Origin: Branchiostoma floridae
Taxonomy: Eukaryota; Chordata; Leptocardii; Amphioxiformes; Branchiostomatidae
Direction: 5' to 3'
DNA length: 64,000 bases
NCBI RefSeq assembly: GCF_000003815.2
Contig: NC_049982.1
Location: 12,283,785-12,347,784 of the forward strand
Below are positions 48,201-60,361 of this stretch, piece by piece. Positions within the stretch are counted from its first letter, which is position 1. Each line of letters opens with the position of its first letter. Below the pieces are notes generated by a model. It had not been told where the DNA came from. It did no database searches and saw nothing but the letters and a program-made list of their open reading frames with translations. The translations under genes were made by a program, and so were the position numbers.

Positions 48201-51200
48201 CTAAGTAATTGTCATGTTTTCCCAGTATGAATACACAAGCAGACGACAGTAAACATGCCAATAGAAACCTGATCTGCCCATTCTGTTGATGTACAGGTGT
48301 GGTAGCATTGCTGCCTTTGTAGTACCTGCATAATGTATGTTGGGGTATGTCATTTATACTTTCAAAAATGTTGGTGAAGGTTTGGCTAAGGTATAAACTT
48401 GTACTTGGTGAAAATTTGTTTTTCCTTAGTTAGGAGTTTATCTCTTTTGGAAACATGTTTTTGTGCCATTGAAGTTGAAAAGAGACAAGTGGCTAATGAT
48501 GCATTTTTTTGGCTGGAGTACAGTATATGGACTACATGTCTTTTTAGTGTCTCCATGTTTAGAAATGATTATAGCAATGTTTAGAGATTTGTGCTCGTCC
48601 CAGGAAATGAAGAAGCTCTGCTTTGGATATACATTTATTGATTGACTCAGGGGATAGAGTTGCCGGATCTTGTTTATATACATACCTACTGCTAAAACCT
48701 GCCTATTTTTCCATGAAAAGGGGAGATAGTGCAATTGCAAACTTATTTCAGTTGATACACGTGGATGCTAACTTATACTGTTGTAGGACTGTCAAAGAAA
48801 GTAGAATAGTACCACTGTCATATCTATGCAAATTTAACTGTTATTCTTTGTGACTTATGCAAATGCCATCAAGCAATATAACAGTCATTTATCTTTGCAC
48901 AATGTACACCAGGTATGCGTCATCGCGATTATATTAGGCCACACCAATTTAATTTCTTGGTTCACGGATTCGCTCGCTCCTATTTTTTGGAAAAAAAAAT
49001 AAAATAAAATTACCACTCAGCAAATTTTCACCATTAATGAAACCATTCACCAGCTTTCTGGTGTAGCAAATTGGCCTTAACATTATGTACAGGTGCTGTT
49101 ACTGTACAATAATAGTGTTTTTGTACTTTTTTCAAGCTGAAAACTTTTTTTCTTTATGTTTTAGATTAGCCGTTACCAACCATTTTACAATTTTTATTTT
49201 TATTTCGCCCTCTCGCTCCATATTTTTTATGAAAAAATCCGTGAACCAAGAAATTAAATTGTTGTGGCCTTAAGCATAATATGAAGTATTTTCTGGTGTT
49301 TTGAGTCCCTATTCTTATGAAGACATTCTGTTGGCAATGCAAGGCAAACCTTGGCAGAAAATCAAAATAAGGCAGACACCAGCAGCATTAAAACATGCGT
49401 TTGACAGCTAGTTATAGAAATCAAATCAGGCAGGTGTGAAATCATCAACCATTAGGAGAGAGCTTTTATGTTTTCCGATCATCTGTAAGGCGATGGCAAT
49501 GATAACATCTATATTAAAGAGTAATTTTGCAAATTCTTGGGCTAGCCAAATGTTGTCTTGGAGCTTGCCACTTTGGTTGCCACAATGCTACATAACCAGA
49601 TGGAAATGAAATACAGTATGGCATCAATCCAATGACAACAACAAAAGTATTTTAGTATTTTGTACACAATTATGACCTTATTTGTATAACGTGATCCTGC
49701 TAATATGTTTATTTTTTGCACACAGAATGGTGGTGGCTGACAGAAAGCCATCAATCAGAGTATTTTGATGTGTGATAAGATCTTGTGATGAGTTTGTATA
49801 ATGCTGGCTTAACATTATACTTTGACAATTACATTTGAGATAGCTAATCCCCTGATTTAAGTCACATATCAACACATGGTATATATCTGCTTAGTGAGAT
49901 TTTGTTGTCTTTTAGCCATCGCTGTAACGCTGGGAGTCAGATGCTGTTTCAATATATTTGCATACTGATAGGGTTAACCCAAGCATCTCAATGCAGATTG
50001 CTTCTCTGATCTAATTTGCTTTAACTACAAACCTTGCCGTGTACTTATTAGTGCTGAAATGAACGTGTAGAGGGTCCCAACAAGACAGGAAATGGACAAT
50101 TGTGTATCATCAGCTTGTACCTGAAATATCACACATTCACAGGCAAATAATTGGATTGCTGTGATATCTTGCTTCATGTAAAGGCTGTGGAATTATTGGC
50201 TTGCAGTGCCAGTGGCATACATTTTGTACATTCATGTGGCCAGCTGGTATGTTCACACATTCTCAAGTTAGTAAAGTGACAACTCTAAAAGAACAGCTAA
50301 GGACAGAGAGAAACTCTGAGTCTAAAAACTTGCCACGCCTTAAGCCTTACCATATCAAGGAGCTTTGATAAAAGCTCCTTGCCATATAGACAAACATAAG
50401 ATTAAGAATTCTTCTGATGTGCAACATAGAAGCTGTTAAACCCTGGAAGTGTCGGATGAATTTGCAGTTATCTTGTAAGCTTTACAAGGAGTGTCACTTT
50501 GTAAGTAAGAATGATCTTATCAGCTATGAAACACCCTCTAATGATGATGATGATGATGATTACTACCTGCAAGACTAATCAGAAAGGGCTGATTGCAGTT
50601 AAGAGCCAAGAACTTCTTCAAATGATAAATATCTGTACTGTAAATCGTTGACCCAGTCTTCAATTTGTACCAAATTGATATCCTTGAACAAATGGTTGTG
50701 CTAGGTGTAGAGCTGATTGTGAATTGTAGTCATATTCATTAATGCCTGCACTGAATATGAGGTAGCTTAATGTAATCTGCTGTTTCATAGAAATAACTTT
50801 AAAAACGATGATGAAGAATAGATTTTCTCAGTATTATGTAAGGTTAACAAATGCACTACTCTCAAATTGTTCCTAAGGGATCAACAAATCTTAACTTACA
50901 ATATTTTATGTTGTATGAATATTGTTCACATTGATTGAATTGTCACAGGGCTCCCTTGGAAATCAGTCTGCTAGACTGAAGAGACCACCCTACAAGATCA
51001 ATAAATAAATAAAAAACACAACTGGAAATAGTACTATATATATTTCAAGAAAAGCAATCATTTTGTCCTGCATGATTGCTAATGCTATAGCAGTCTTGTC
51101 CAAAATGCTGTATCAATACCATTAATCAAACCAGTAACCCTCTTGGATCAGCTTTAAATCAAACCCAAATCGTGACATGGGTCTGCATTCATTGTCCAAT

Positions 51201-54200
51201 TAAGGCACTAATCTGCTTGAGCTCCAGGCTGACAGGTCGCCATTTATCACTCAGTACATCACCACACAGGGACTGATCAGGAGGGATCATGGGAGGACAG
51301 CTGGGTCTCAACATGGTTGCGTAGTATCATTCCCACCGATTACAAAGTTGCCCTCCATCTAACATTGATCATTACCTCCATGAAAACAGAGGTATTGTTC
51401 ATGGTCTGTGTGTTTGTCCTGACGTGTGTTCACAGTATATTGCAGAGTGGCAGGATGTGAGGGAGAGAATGGTGTACATGCAACTGGGAGATTTACTACA
51501 GGATGGGAACACTGGTTTGGCCTGGGTGCAAAATTAATGCTGCAGACTTAGCCTGGGTCGAAAGTCTTACAAGAGGACAGGAAAATGCTTAGATCGAATT
51601 ATCAAAAAAATTGTAATAATTATTAAAACAAGAAGTTCAGAAAAACTTAGATATATATATATATTTCACAGCAGTATGAGATCTCTTTATTATATTCATG
51701 GCATATAAAAGATGAAGCTGTCTCTATATGGCCATGGGTATCTAAAGCAGACATACATGTAAGTTTGAAAAATTTAAGTTCTAAAACTGAAGTTGTACCT
51801 GCAACAGTTGTGGCAGCAAGTTATCAGACAGCAGAAAACAGTACCTTCAGTAGCCTCCACAACATAAAAGTTACTCCTGCAAAAAACTAATAGAAAATCA
51901 TCTTCTGGGGAACATGTTAGAGTGGTGGCAGGACACAATAACAATGCATTGAAAGTGATAGTCGTTCTTATATAGTGCATATCTATGGATTCTATATCTT
52001 CATTGCAATGTAATATGAGTATATGGGGTGCAATATACACTGATAAACTACATTTTTATTATTTGTCTTTTGTTAGGATTATTTGTCTGAGAATCAAGTG
52101 ATTTTATACATGTGGCCTATACATCTATATGTACCATGTAATGGACTTGTTGGCACAAGACCAAGAGGAAATGTGCAATCAGTGTGCTGAAAGTGCAATG
52201 TATATTGAGTACAAGTCATAACTCAGTTAGGCATGTACTTGTGTTGCTTTATGAGATCAGTACTCTCTGAACATTATATTGTTGAATATGTCACAAATGC
52301 CTCTATACTGGGAATGACATGCATATGCCCTCCTAGTGGCTACTGTACATATGCCCTAATTCTGCATGCACTAGTATTTGGTTTAATAAACATCAAGACT
52401 TGTTGCTTTTTCCTCCTACACATGTATTCCAAAAATGTGTCATTTGCATGTAGATGGTGATCGTAACCCTAATGAAACTTTTCCCAATCAACATTTTCTG
52501 TCAAACATGTAGTTGGGGGCGTTGGCTTTTAATTTCCTGCCTTCTCCAGTCATTGTTACTGTGTTAATTATTTATGTGTAAATTTATACAACTCACTGAT
52601 ATTTTCACATCCCTACCTTCGCTTGTATTATGTACATTGTGTATATGACATAACATGATCGCATGCAGTGAATCTTTTTCTGTTGTTCTCTTAAGAGGAA
52701 TAAGAGTCAGACCTTGCCAAATTAACTTATCTCTCTTGTTTGAAATCTGCCCTTGCTATCATTGACGTGGGGTTAACAAAATGTTGTCAACCCCTTTCTG
52801 TCACCATGTGTATTTACTCAATCAGGTCTGTGGACGTAGCTTTCTAGAAAGTGTCTTTATCACATTTATCTCACTACTTAGTTAAGTAGTCTGATTAAAA
52901 GAATTGAAATTTGTATCATCAGGTAGAAAATAGTTTGGTCTTAAAAGTGACAATGGTTTTGCGTTCACAGCTTGTTTGCTATAGGATTTGACCCTTGTGT
53001 AATTGTAGTACTACATGTCTTGTAGATGTCACTTCAGCAGATGTTTAATTTCTAGTCATTTCAAAGGTCAAAGTACCCAGGGCGGAATTCGCTTTCATCC
53101 TCAGTAACCATGTGATATGGTACACATGCCTGCTGTTGGGGCATACCAAATGTAACAACAGTGCAGAGTTGCGGTAGTGACATAAGTGCTTCATGTAACT
53201 TAGTTCACCTTTATCCATGGGGTTACCTATATCTGTTATTTTTTAATTAAAACAAGCTAACAGGCTGTTATATAGGGATATCAAGTCAATGGATGGTGGT
53301 TTCAAACTGCAAAACATGTATTTTAAGATTATTCTTATTTTATTTAATATTGCAATTTGAAACCTCTGACTGTCTACATCGATTTGATATCCCTAATGGA
53401 TCCTTATCCCCTTAAGTGTTATATGTAATCTACAATTCAAACCCTCACCCTGCCCCAAATTCATATTGTTTTGGCTTTTATGACTGAAGCAATTGAGGGA
53501 CTAGAGGTGGGTGAAGTGGAGTGTTATATTAGGTGGACCATTTTAATTGATATAAGGATCGGCTGGTTTTATACAATATTCAACACCTTGTATCATTAGT
53601 ATTTGTCCTTTGAGCAAATGGTTCATTTGACCTTCAGTCAAGCTTGATTGCAAGGTCATATCACTAACTATGGGTATGGTGGGAATTCTTCCATTTGCAT
53701 CTAATTGCATACTTGTCTATCAGTGTAATGTTGTTGATAACTTTCTACTTCAATTTTTGCAGGATTGTACTTACGTGATTGTTTACATTCCCTAGTTTGG
53801 ATTAATTTACATCTGCATCTGTAGTGACTTCCAAATACCACAAGTATAAAAATTCTTGTTATTTACCTCTTTGGAATTATAGTACTTTCTAATAAATTAT
53901 GCAAATTTGGTCTTCATCTACCAAATGAATGTTATGTTATTCTTTCTCTGTTACATACACGTATGTCACAGGTTCAAATAGCCTTATAATGAAACATAGC
54001 CTGTTTTAAAATTCCCTAATTAAGTATGCAAATTGGGTCTGATTTGCATAATTATACTCTAAATATGTTATTCCTATTGGAAATTACCACTCAAAAATCA
54101 CATTGCGTACCCAGAACTTGGAATATCAAAACCAAAGTTCCCCTGCAGTACCGTACAAGTCGCTAGAGGGCCTAAAGTCTAATCATTTCCAGGTCTCATC

Positions 54201-57200
54201 AAAACCTACTCACATACCAAATATCAAAAGAATTCAATCAGGCTGTCTCGAGTTATGTTGTTGATCTACACACACACACACACACACATACACACATACA
54301 CACACAAGCTATACCAAAATCATAATCCTCCAGGGAAGGTAAAAGCAAGGTCATTAAACTGGCACATGATATATCTTGTTTATTTTTGCAGGGCTTAAAT
54401 GATAAGTCATTTCATCTACAGCAGAGCAATTTAATGCAAATTAGTCACAACCCTGTAGCACCAGAAAATTGCTTTGGCAAACTCTAACCCACATCAGCTT
54501 TGAAGTCAGTTGATTCTCCCATACAAGGTACTCTAAAAGTTAATTTTGTGAGCCCCAATTTATGGACACTCAAATATTCCATTAACCAAAGCAATTACTT
54601 GATATGAATTCAGCCTCTCCTGTATGGTACTTTTGTACTGATACATTTGTAATGGAGGTCAAGTGACTTTGCATGTTCAGTCAAGTAGGGAAGAATTCAT
54701 GCACTCTGTATGAAGGACAGCAACAATTGTACCTCACAATATGTATGTGCTCATGTCAAGGACAGCTGTAACTTTCTCCCTACTTCCATGTGCATGTCTG
54801 GCACTGAATTTGGATTGTGTATGGGGTTAGTCTTAGTGAACAGGGAAAATGTCTAAAAACATGATGAAACTTTTGGTTTCTGTGAAGAGCCTCATCACCA
54901 AGTACTGTATTTTCAATTGCTATGTACCTTTATACAAGTACATTGTAAATTGTTTTGTTGCTTTTATGTTTAGTGTTAGTTTTATTCTTTTCCCCAATAA
55001 GCGCAACCTTAAAATGAGTAATATCTTGGGTGTTTTTTATTGGGGGGGGGGCGTGGCGTAGGTTCTCTTGAGTTGGGAAAGGGAGTGTGCCAAGCAAGGG
55101 AGTTTGCTCTGGAATTGAGTTGACCGTGAAATTCACTTCCACTCCCTTTCCATCTTGAGACGTGGCGAAACTTCCTTCCACAGCAAATTCCCTTCCACAG
55201 CAAACTCCCTTCCTTGGCAAACTCCCTTCCACAGCAAACTCCCTTCCTCGGCAAACTCCCTTTCCCGGCACAAGAGAACCTAGCCAATGTTGAAAATTGC
55301 GAATCAACGCCTTCCCCCACCCCTAAAATAGAAACCAGCCCCGTTCAAAGACTGCAACAGAGACAATGTAAGAATAGTGCACAGTAAGCATGACCCAAAA
55401 GTAACTCTAACAATATCCAAAAGAGATATTTTTTGTATCTTTTATCCTTGTCAGGACATACAAGTATAAAATGCACTCAAAAAGGTAAGTTAAAGTTAGA
55501 GTCCTTATGTGAGAATGATCAGAATTGGCGGGGTTGCCAACGGAAATATTCACCCAAGCATAACCCCACAAGCAGGAAATGCGTGCTGTTTGTTTTGGTG
55601 ATGTGCAAAAGAGTGCTAGTGACTTGACACACTTATTCAGTGGCACATTGGCACAAAAACAAACAAAATGCCATCTAGACTATAGCCATTTTTATCCTTG
55701 ACAGCCACCCTCATATGAGCAACAAAAGTGAGACATGATGGACAAACAAAAGTTCTGCACACAACTCTGTTAATCCACCTTTTATTCATGTTAATACCCA
55801 CTGCTACTAATTTTAGAAGTATTATTATTTTCTATTTTGTTTCGTTAACTTGTACCATTGACCTGAGGCTCACTTTAAACTGATTAATCTGGTCTGGGCT
55901 CTGACAGGTTGCATTTGTCTGGAATGAAATGTCACGGCCGATCAGACAGATAAGCCGTCTTTCCGTTGCTAAGGCACGCGATGACGCAAGAGACCAGAAG
56001 TCATTGAAAGTGCATAAGCACAGGATTTATGTTTAATCCCCAGACTTGCTGGCCAAGTGATTACTTAGTCCACTAATCTAAATAAAAGCTAGTTCGTTAC
56101 ACACGATCAGCTTTGGACTTTCCCATCTAAAATCCCTTCATAATAACTCCTCTCTGGTGCTTGTCCTTTGCAGATGACACAGCTTCTTAGGTTCACTTAG
56201 GATCACATTGTTGACTGTGGCACACTTTTGAAGGTGAATGCCCTGAAACTACACAGTGGGTCATGCAGGCATAGGTAAAGATAACTTTGAGGCAAACAGC
56301 CTTGAACACCTGCATGCTCAACAATATTAGTCCATGACATAAATGGGTAGTAGGATGATGCAATGAGTAATGTTACATAGATGATGTTTGGTTCTGAAAA
56401 TATACATGTACATGTTTCATAGGAACCGTTTCTCCAAATTGCAGAAATTTTAGCTCCTCACTTAACTGATCCCATGCAATCCATTTGAACTCATACAAAC
56501 ATGCAGCTGCAAGGACCTCACTGGTGAAATTTTGCACATCAGTGTAATATTTTGTTATTATAACTTATGAATTACTTATGTTCAACTGGCACAAGCTCTC
56601 AACTTTAATTTCCCCACAAAAATTGTCTCTCTACACACAGACGTATTATGGTCATGCCTAGGGAAAGGCTATGCACCAATGTTGTACCTACAGTACTACA
56701 ATGTACTTGACGCTTCTCCCAACTGCAATGCAAGGGATATATTGATGCACCTACACTTGTTTAGGTTAAGACATTTAAGTGCACATAGTGCTACTAGTAA
56801 TTCACATGTAAACATTGTCTACCTCCTAATCTATGAGGAAATTTGTCACTCAAAAAGGCCACCATCATTTGCACCAAGTTGTTGAAGTCTTCTTACGATT
56901 AACTTGAGCGAACACCAAAAATTTGATGATTCTATTTTATAGCTGAAATACATGCATAATTTTGTGTATTAAATAAATTCAGATGTCATACTGCTACCAA
57001 CTTTAATACGCAAGTAAATCATTGTCGAAGGTTCAGACAGTCATCCCAGCTATATGTCTTCTTCCTTGTTATAACCAGACGGGTATCAGTTCTTGGCTGC
57101 TGTGCCAGCTTCTATCAACAGCACTTGCTTTGAATAGTTCTCACAATTAGAACAAGTTTGTTCCATTTGCAAACTTAATTCATTGGTGTTGCTAGACTGT

Positions 57201-60200
57201 CTGTACTAGTTAGTATCAGGAAGTCACATGTTTGTTTAACCTACAAACCATAAGGTACATGTATATCCTCTGCTGTACAAACAGAGGATGATCCTGGTTA
57301 GAAGGTAGCATTTAGGCTCAAGTCCGTGACATTCCCTGTATTTGGGACAAAAAGCTGCTGTCGTGAGAGACCTAAGCTTTCCTGGAGCAGATGTTCAATG
57401 TAATATGAAGACATGCACTCAGGAGAAAAATGTCAACACCTTCTACCTTTGGATCACTTAAGACTTTAGGTCATTTGGGACTTCATACATGCCAGGCATG
57501 TATTTCAACAGAGGATGTATTTCTGTGAGGCACAAAATGTCAGATGTCAGGCAAAAATAATCTGTGTGCTTGTCAGTATACATACATATATTGAGTTGGA
57601 GTGTGTGTTGATTTGTGTAGTACAGGATTGACATTTAGAATACTAAATAATAAAGGCAGATTGAAGCCTTATTATTGTCAGTTAGCCTCAATCATAAAAA
57701 TTGATGGTACCTTCGTTAGTGTACTGTATTACTCAATTTTAGCAACTTGTATCTCTGTGGGTTTATCTTGATCAATGTTTCAAATTTTAAAAGTCAGTGT
57801 ATGAAGACAGCATGTGTTGCTTGTCTGTGTAACACAAACTCTAGGGCTGTAGCAGGTCCCCAGAGGCCAGCTGGATGTTGGGTGGCTACTATAAGAAAGA
57901 TTTAATCAGGCTACTGTGTTGCTATCACAATTAATTCAACTAATTCAAATAACCTTGTGGCCACTGTCTAAAAAGTGTGCTGCTGCCCCTGTTCTTCTGT
58001 TGGTTGATATAAGTAAGGACAGTTGTATTTGGATGGGAGTCTCGTTTAACTTAAGCCATGTGTGCTGAAAGGGCATGTCAGCAGAGTAAAAATATTTTCA
58101 ACTGGGATTTACCAACGACGTTATATATGTCTTGTACAATGTTACGTCCAATCCTCAATTAACCAATCCTCAGTAAATTTCCTGGATGGGAGCCTGCACT
58201 TTTTCTATGTTCAGATAGATGGCTCTTCTGTACTGCCGTCATTGGGAAATGAGCTCAGCAGACATTCAGCTCAGCGATGATTCAGAATAGTGCTTTGTAT
58301 GTGCTACAGATTGTTAAAGAAACAAGAAGTTGGTTTTGTAGATGCATATTAAGGGTATTTCATAAATGACTCAATTTTCACCAGTAATAGGGCCTTCACA
58401 CTGAAACCGCATTAGCAGGAATGAAGCAGAACCAGCCGGAATGAAGTATTTGCAAAATTGGTGCAACATTCAGGGCCATTCCGAATGGGAATTCCAAATG
58501 GACCTTATATCCCCTTCACACGAGAAGGAATGAGCCAAAATGCCGTCAGAATGAAAAGTCTTTTCTATTCGTAGGAAATCGTACTGTATTCGAGAAATTC
58601 TTTCTGCATTCCAGATATTCTTTTGGCCACATTCGGGCAGGATTCGAAGTGGCTTGCAGTTTCGGTTCTCCATCGAATGAGATAAGAATGTTTCGAATGC
58701 TGTTGGAATGCCGCAGAATGCGGTCATACTGCAGTTAGAATAGTTAGAATACACTTCGAATGCCATTCGATATTTCTCCACTTCGAATGTACCTCGACAG
58801 TTTTTAACATGTCAAAAACTTTCGGGCCAGCCTTGGAAGAACGGGCACAAATAGCTGGAATGCAGTAAGAATGTCTGGAACACACTACAAATTGCCAGGA
58901 ATATGCCAGGAATAGAAAAGAATTTTCATTCCGATGGCATTCCCGCTGATTCTTGCCCTAGCGTGAAGGATACATGAGAATAGCCAGTTAGCAATCAGCT
59001 CTATTCGTCACTGTTGTTCTTCTATATAAGCTTAAGCCATATTGTGACAGGTGTGCTATGTGCATATGAGGGGTGATCAATAAGTCCTCGGCCTCACCCA
59101 GAAATAATAATCACAACTCAGATTTCGAAGCACAACATTATAGCATGAAGCCTTTTATCAATATCGTCTAAATTTCAAATCATTGCAGTCATTCCTTTCC
59201 AGGCATTTGTTTTTTGCTAATTAGAAGGTAAGTGGTGAGAAAAACAAGGGTGAATTTTGCTCAGACATGTGTTGGTCGAGTTCCCCATGCCCTAAATAAT
59301 AGTAAATTCTTTATCATCAACAAAAAACATTGTTAAAATGTTTGATAATGATTCTCTTCCAATTTCAAGCAGAAAAAAGTGAGTGTCTGACTTCCAGCAG
59401 CGCAAGTTAACCCATACCTCAGGTCGCAGCTCAATTATTGACGTTTTTTGTCCTTCTCCCTCACCTAACGTTACTGGGTGTCGCCAGCAAAGTAATGATC
59501 ACACTAATTTGAAGTTTGGTATACATTCATATAAGACTTTATACTTGACATCTATGCCTAGAAATCTGAGTTGTGCTTATTATTTCTGGGTGAGGCCGAG
59601 AACTTATTGATCACCCCTCGTATATGAAGCAGCAATATAAAGAGTTTGCCTGGTTCAGTAATCATTTATGGACTAGAGCATTGCTCAGAATTAAAGGCCA
59701 AATATTTTTGTAATAAGTAAACATAGAAAACAAATCAGAAAGTACAATGTAGTAGTTGGCTTTTCTATGAGGTCCTTTCTCTTGAGAGTAAGATGTAATG
59801 TTACAATGTACATGCATCATGAGTCCTCTCCAAATGTTTTTCTTTTTCTTCACAGACAATCAACAGAGTTCGCCCGCAATTCATAGCCATGCACTGTCAG
59901 GAAATAGGCGGCAAGAACTACGAAACGTCCATGCAGCATGTAGATGTTTTTCTAGAGTAAGTGATCATTCACACATCTCTGTGTTAACTTCATATTTGAA
60001 TACTGTAAAACAATTGTCAAAATTCCATAAAATAGAACATTTTAGCAACTTCCGTTTATTAGTGCCTTGCTTTAACTTACAGGTTTAAGAAAATACCCAG
60101 TTTTTAAAAACAACGGATATAGGTTACCCAACGGATAAAGGTGAAGTAGCATTATGCCGTACTACTAGTGGTACTTAAAGAGTACATATTGAAAGCTAAT

Positions 60201-60361
60201 TTGACTGGTATAGTGGTAATTTTACAGGACATTTAGTAATTTACTTACATTCTAATCCTGTGTGTATCTACAGACGACTGTTGAGCAGTGAAGAGATGCA
60301 CGGCTACGATAGAGCCAGGATTTTCTTGGATGAAGATTTCAAGACGGTGGAGTCATTCACG
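42254..60361 (+). CDS. INPP5A: INPP5A, type I inositol-1,4,5-trisphosphate 5-phosphatase (5' part, exons 1-4)
   Basis: This phosphatase removes the 5-phosphate of Ins(1,4,5)P3 and Ins(1,3,4,5)P4 and so ends calcium signalling at membranes. Visible exons: 42254-42328 (start in GCCATGG context, MLLVSANVGSIFED), 42577-42618 (PDNMLPVWLTEFLS), 59856-59956 (TINRVRPQFIAMHCQEIGGK then NYETSMQHVDVFLE) and 60274-60361 (RLLSSEEMHGYDRARIFLDE then DFKTVESFT). Phases are 0, 0 and 2, and the order and boundaries match the N-terminus of INPP5A. HCQEIGG carries the metal-binding Glu of the exonuclease/endonuclease/phosphatase fold. About 103 residues are present; the catalytic GDFNFR and GDHKPV motifs and the C-terminal prenylation signal would be past 64,000. 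Intron 2 is 17.2 kb. Confidence 0.93.
44190..44365 (-). repeat. Decayed SINE/tRNA-related repeat copy
   Basis: Sequence such as TCCCATCCAAGGGATGGCCC, AGGTATTCATTTTCACATGA and AAAGTGCCTTTCCCAAGGGC is shared with the longer SINE at 62,750-63,253. The TTCGAACCC box near 44,315 corresponds to a minus-strand GGTTCGAAT B-box, here diverged. Confidence 0.7.
47845..48056. mobile_element. MITE, TTCACCTTTATCCG family (copy 1)
   Basis: The left end GGTTCACCTTTATCCGAGGG and the right end CCCCACGGATAAAGGTGAAG are inverted repeats. Inner arms GGACGGTGGTTTCAAAT and ATTTGAAACCACAGTCCG also pair. The same termini occur at 53,197-53,425 and, as a fragment, at 60,098-60,150. No coding potential. Confidence 0.75.
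48937..49269. mobile_element. MITE, TWA target type (copy 2)
   Basis: Near-identical to 31,807-32,171 with some internal deletions: GGCCACACCAATTTAATTTC at the left and GAAATTAAATTGTTGTGGCC at the right. TTA flanks both sides (48,934-48,936 and 49,270-49,272). 333 bp in INPP5A intron 2. High identity to copy 1 indicates recent activity. Confidence 0.88.
50890..51018 (+). repeat. LINE 3'-end fragment, same family as 11,041-11,870
   Basis: TATTTTATGTTGTATGAATA, TTGATTGAATTGTCACAGGG, CTCCCTTGGAAATCAGTCTG and a tail of ATCAATAAATAAATAAA match the 3' UTR and end of the retrotransposon at 11,041-11,870. A short 5'-truncated insertion. Confidence 0.8.
53197..53425. mobile_element. MITE, TTCACCTTTATCC family (copy 2)
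   Basis: The left end GTTCACCTTTATCCATGGGG and the inner GGATATCAAGTCAATGGATG / CATCGATTTGATATCC arms match the architecture of 47,845-48,056, including GTGGTTTCAAA paired with TTTGAAACC. The right end is decayed. Confidence 0.65.
54050..54345. repeat. Dispersed repeat with CA microsatellite
   Basis: The stretch ACCAAATATCAAAAGAATTC, CTCGAGTTATGTTGTTGATC followed by a CA-rich microsatellite at 54,271-54,306 resembles the 3' part of retrotransposon-derived repeats in which the tail grows into a microsatellite. The family could not be named. Confidence 0.45.
55059..55282. mobile_element. MITE with an internal 20-bp minisatellite
   Basis: The left end TAGGTTCTCTTGAGTTGGGA then AAGGGAG is inverted at the right as CTCCCTTTCCCGGCACAAGA then GAACCTA. 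Between about 55,165 and 55,262 a unit of the form CAAACTCCCTTCCACAG (with CTTGG or CTCGG variants) repeats about five or six times. Open frames on the minus strand read through the repeat and are not genes. Confidence 0.75.
58393..58969. mobile_element. Foldback element rich in GAATG/CATTC motifs
   Basis: The left end CCTTCACACTGAAACCGCAT then TAGCAGGAATG is imperfectly inverted at the right as CATTCCCGCTGATTCTTGCC then CTAGCGTGAAGG. The interior is unusually dense in GGAATG, GAATGC and their complements, so it can fold in many ways. No coding sequence. Superfamily unknown. Confidence 0.65.
59067..59620. mobile_element. TA-flanked MITE with 55-bp inverted ends (Tc1/mariner-like)
   Basis: The left end TGAGGGGTGATCAATAAGTC then CTCGGCCTCACCCAGAAATAATAA is repeated in inverse at the right up to TTATTGATCACCCCTCG. 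TA lies on both edges (59,065-59,066 and 59,621-59,622). A TA target and GATCA-type termini suit the Tc1/mariner group. 554 bp, no transposase. Confidence 0.85.
60098..60150. repeat. Fragment of the TTCACCTTTATCC MITE
   Basis: AACGGATATAGGTTACCCAA then CGGATAAAGGTGAAGTAGCA matches the right terminus of 47,845-48,056. Only the end survives, in INPP5A intron 3. Confidence 0.6.

Larger units (their letters stand above)
42619..59855 (+). other. 17.2-kb INPP5A intron 2
   Basis: No nested gene was recognised on either strand. The content is repeats annotated separately (SINE part near 44,190, MITEs at 47,845, 48,937, 53,197, 55,059, 58,393 and 59,067, LINE tail at 50,890, CA repeat near 54,271) in otherwise AT-rich sequence. 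Short open frames have no family resemblance and many cross repeats. Confidence 0.7.

Noticed and set aside
55009-55320. Minus-strand frames with repeated GKGVCCGREFAVEGSL-like units
   Set aside because: They are translations of the minisatellite inside the foldback element at 55,059-55,282.
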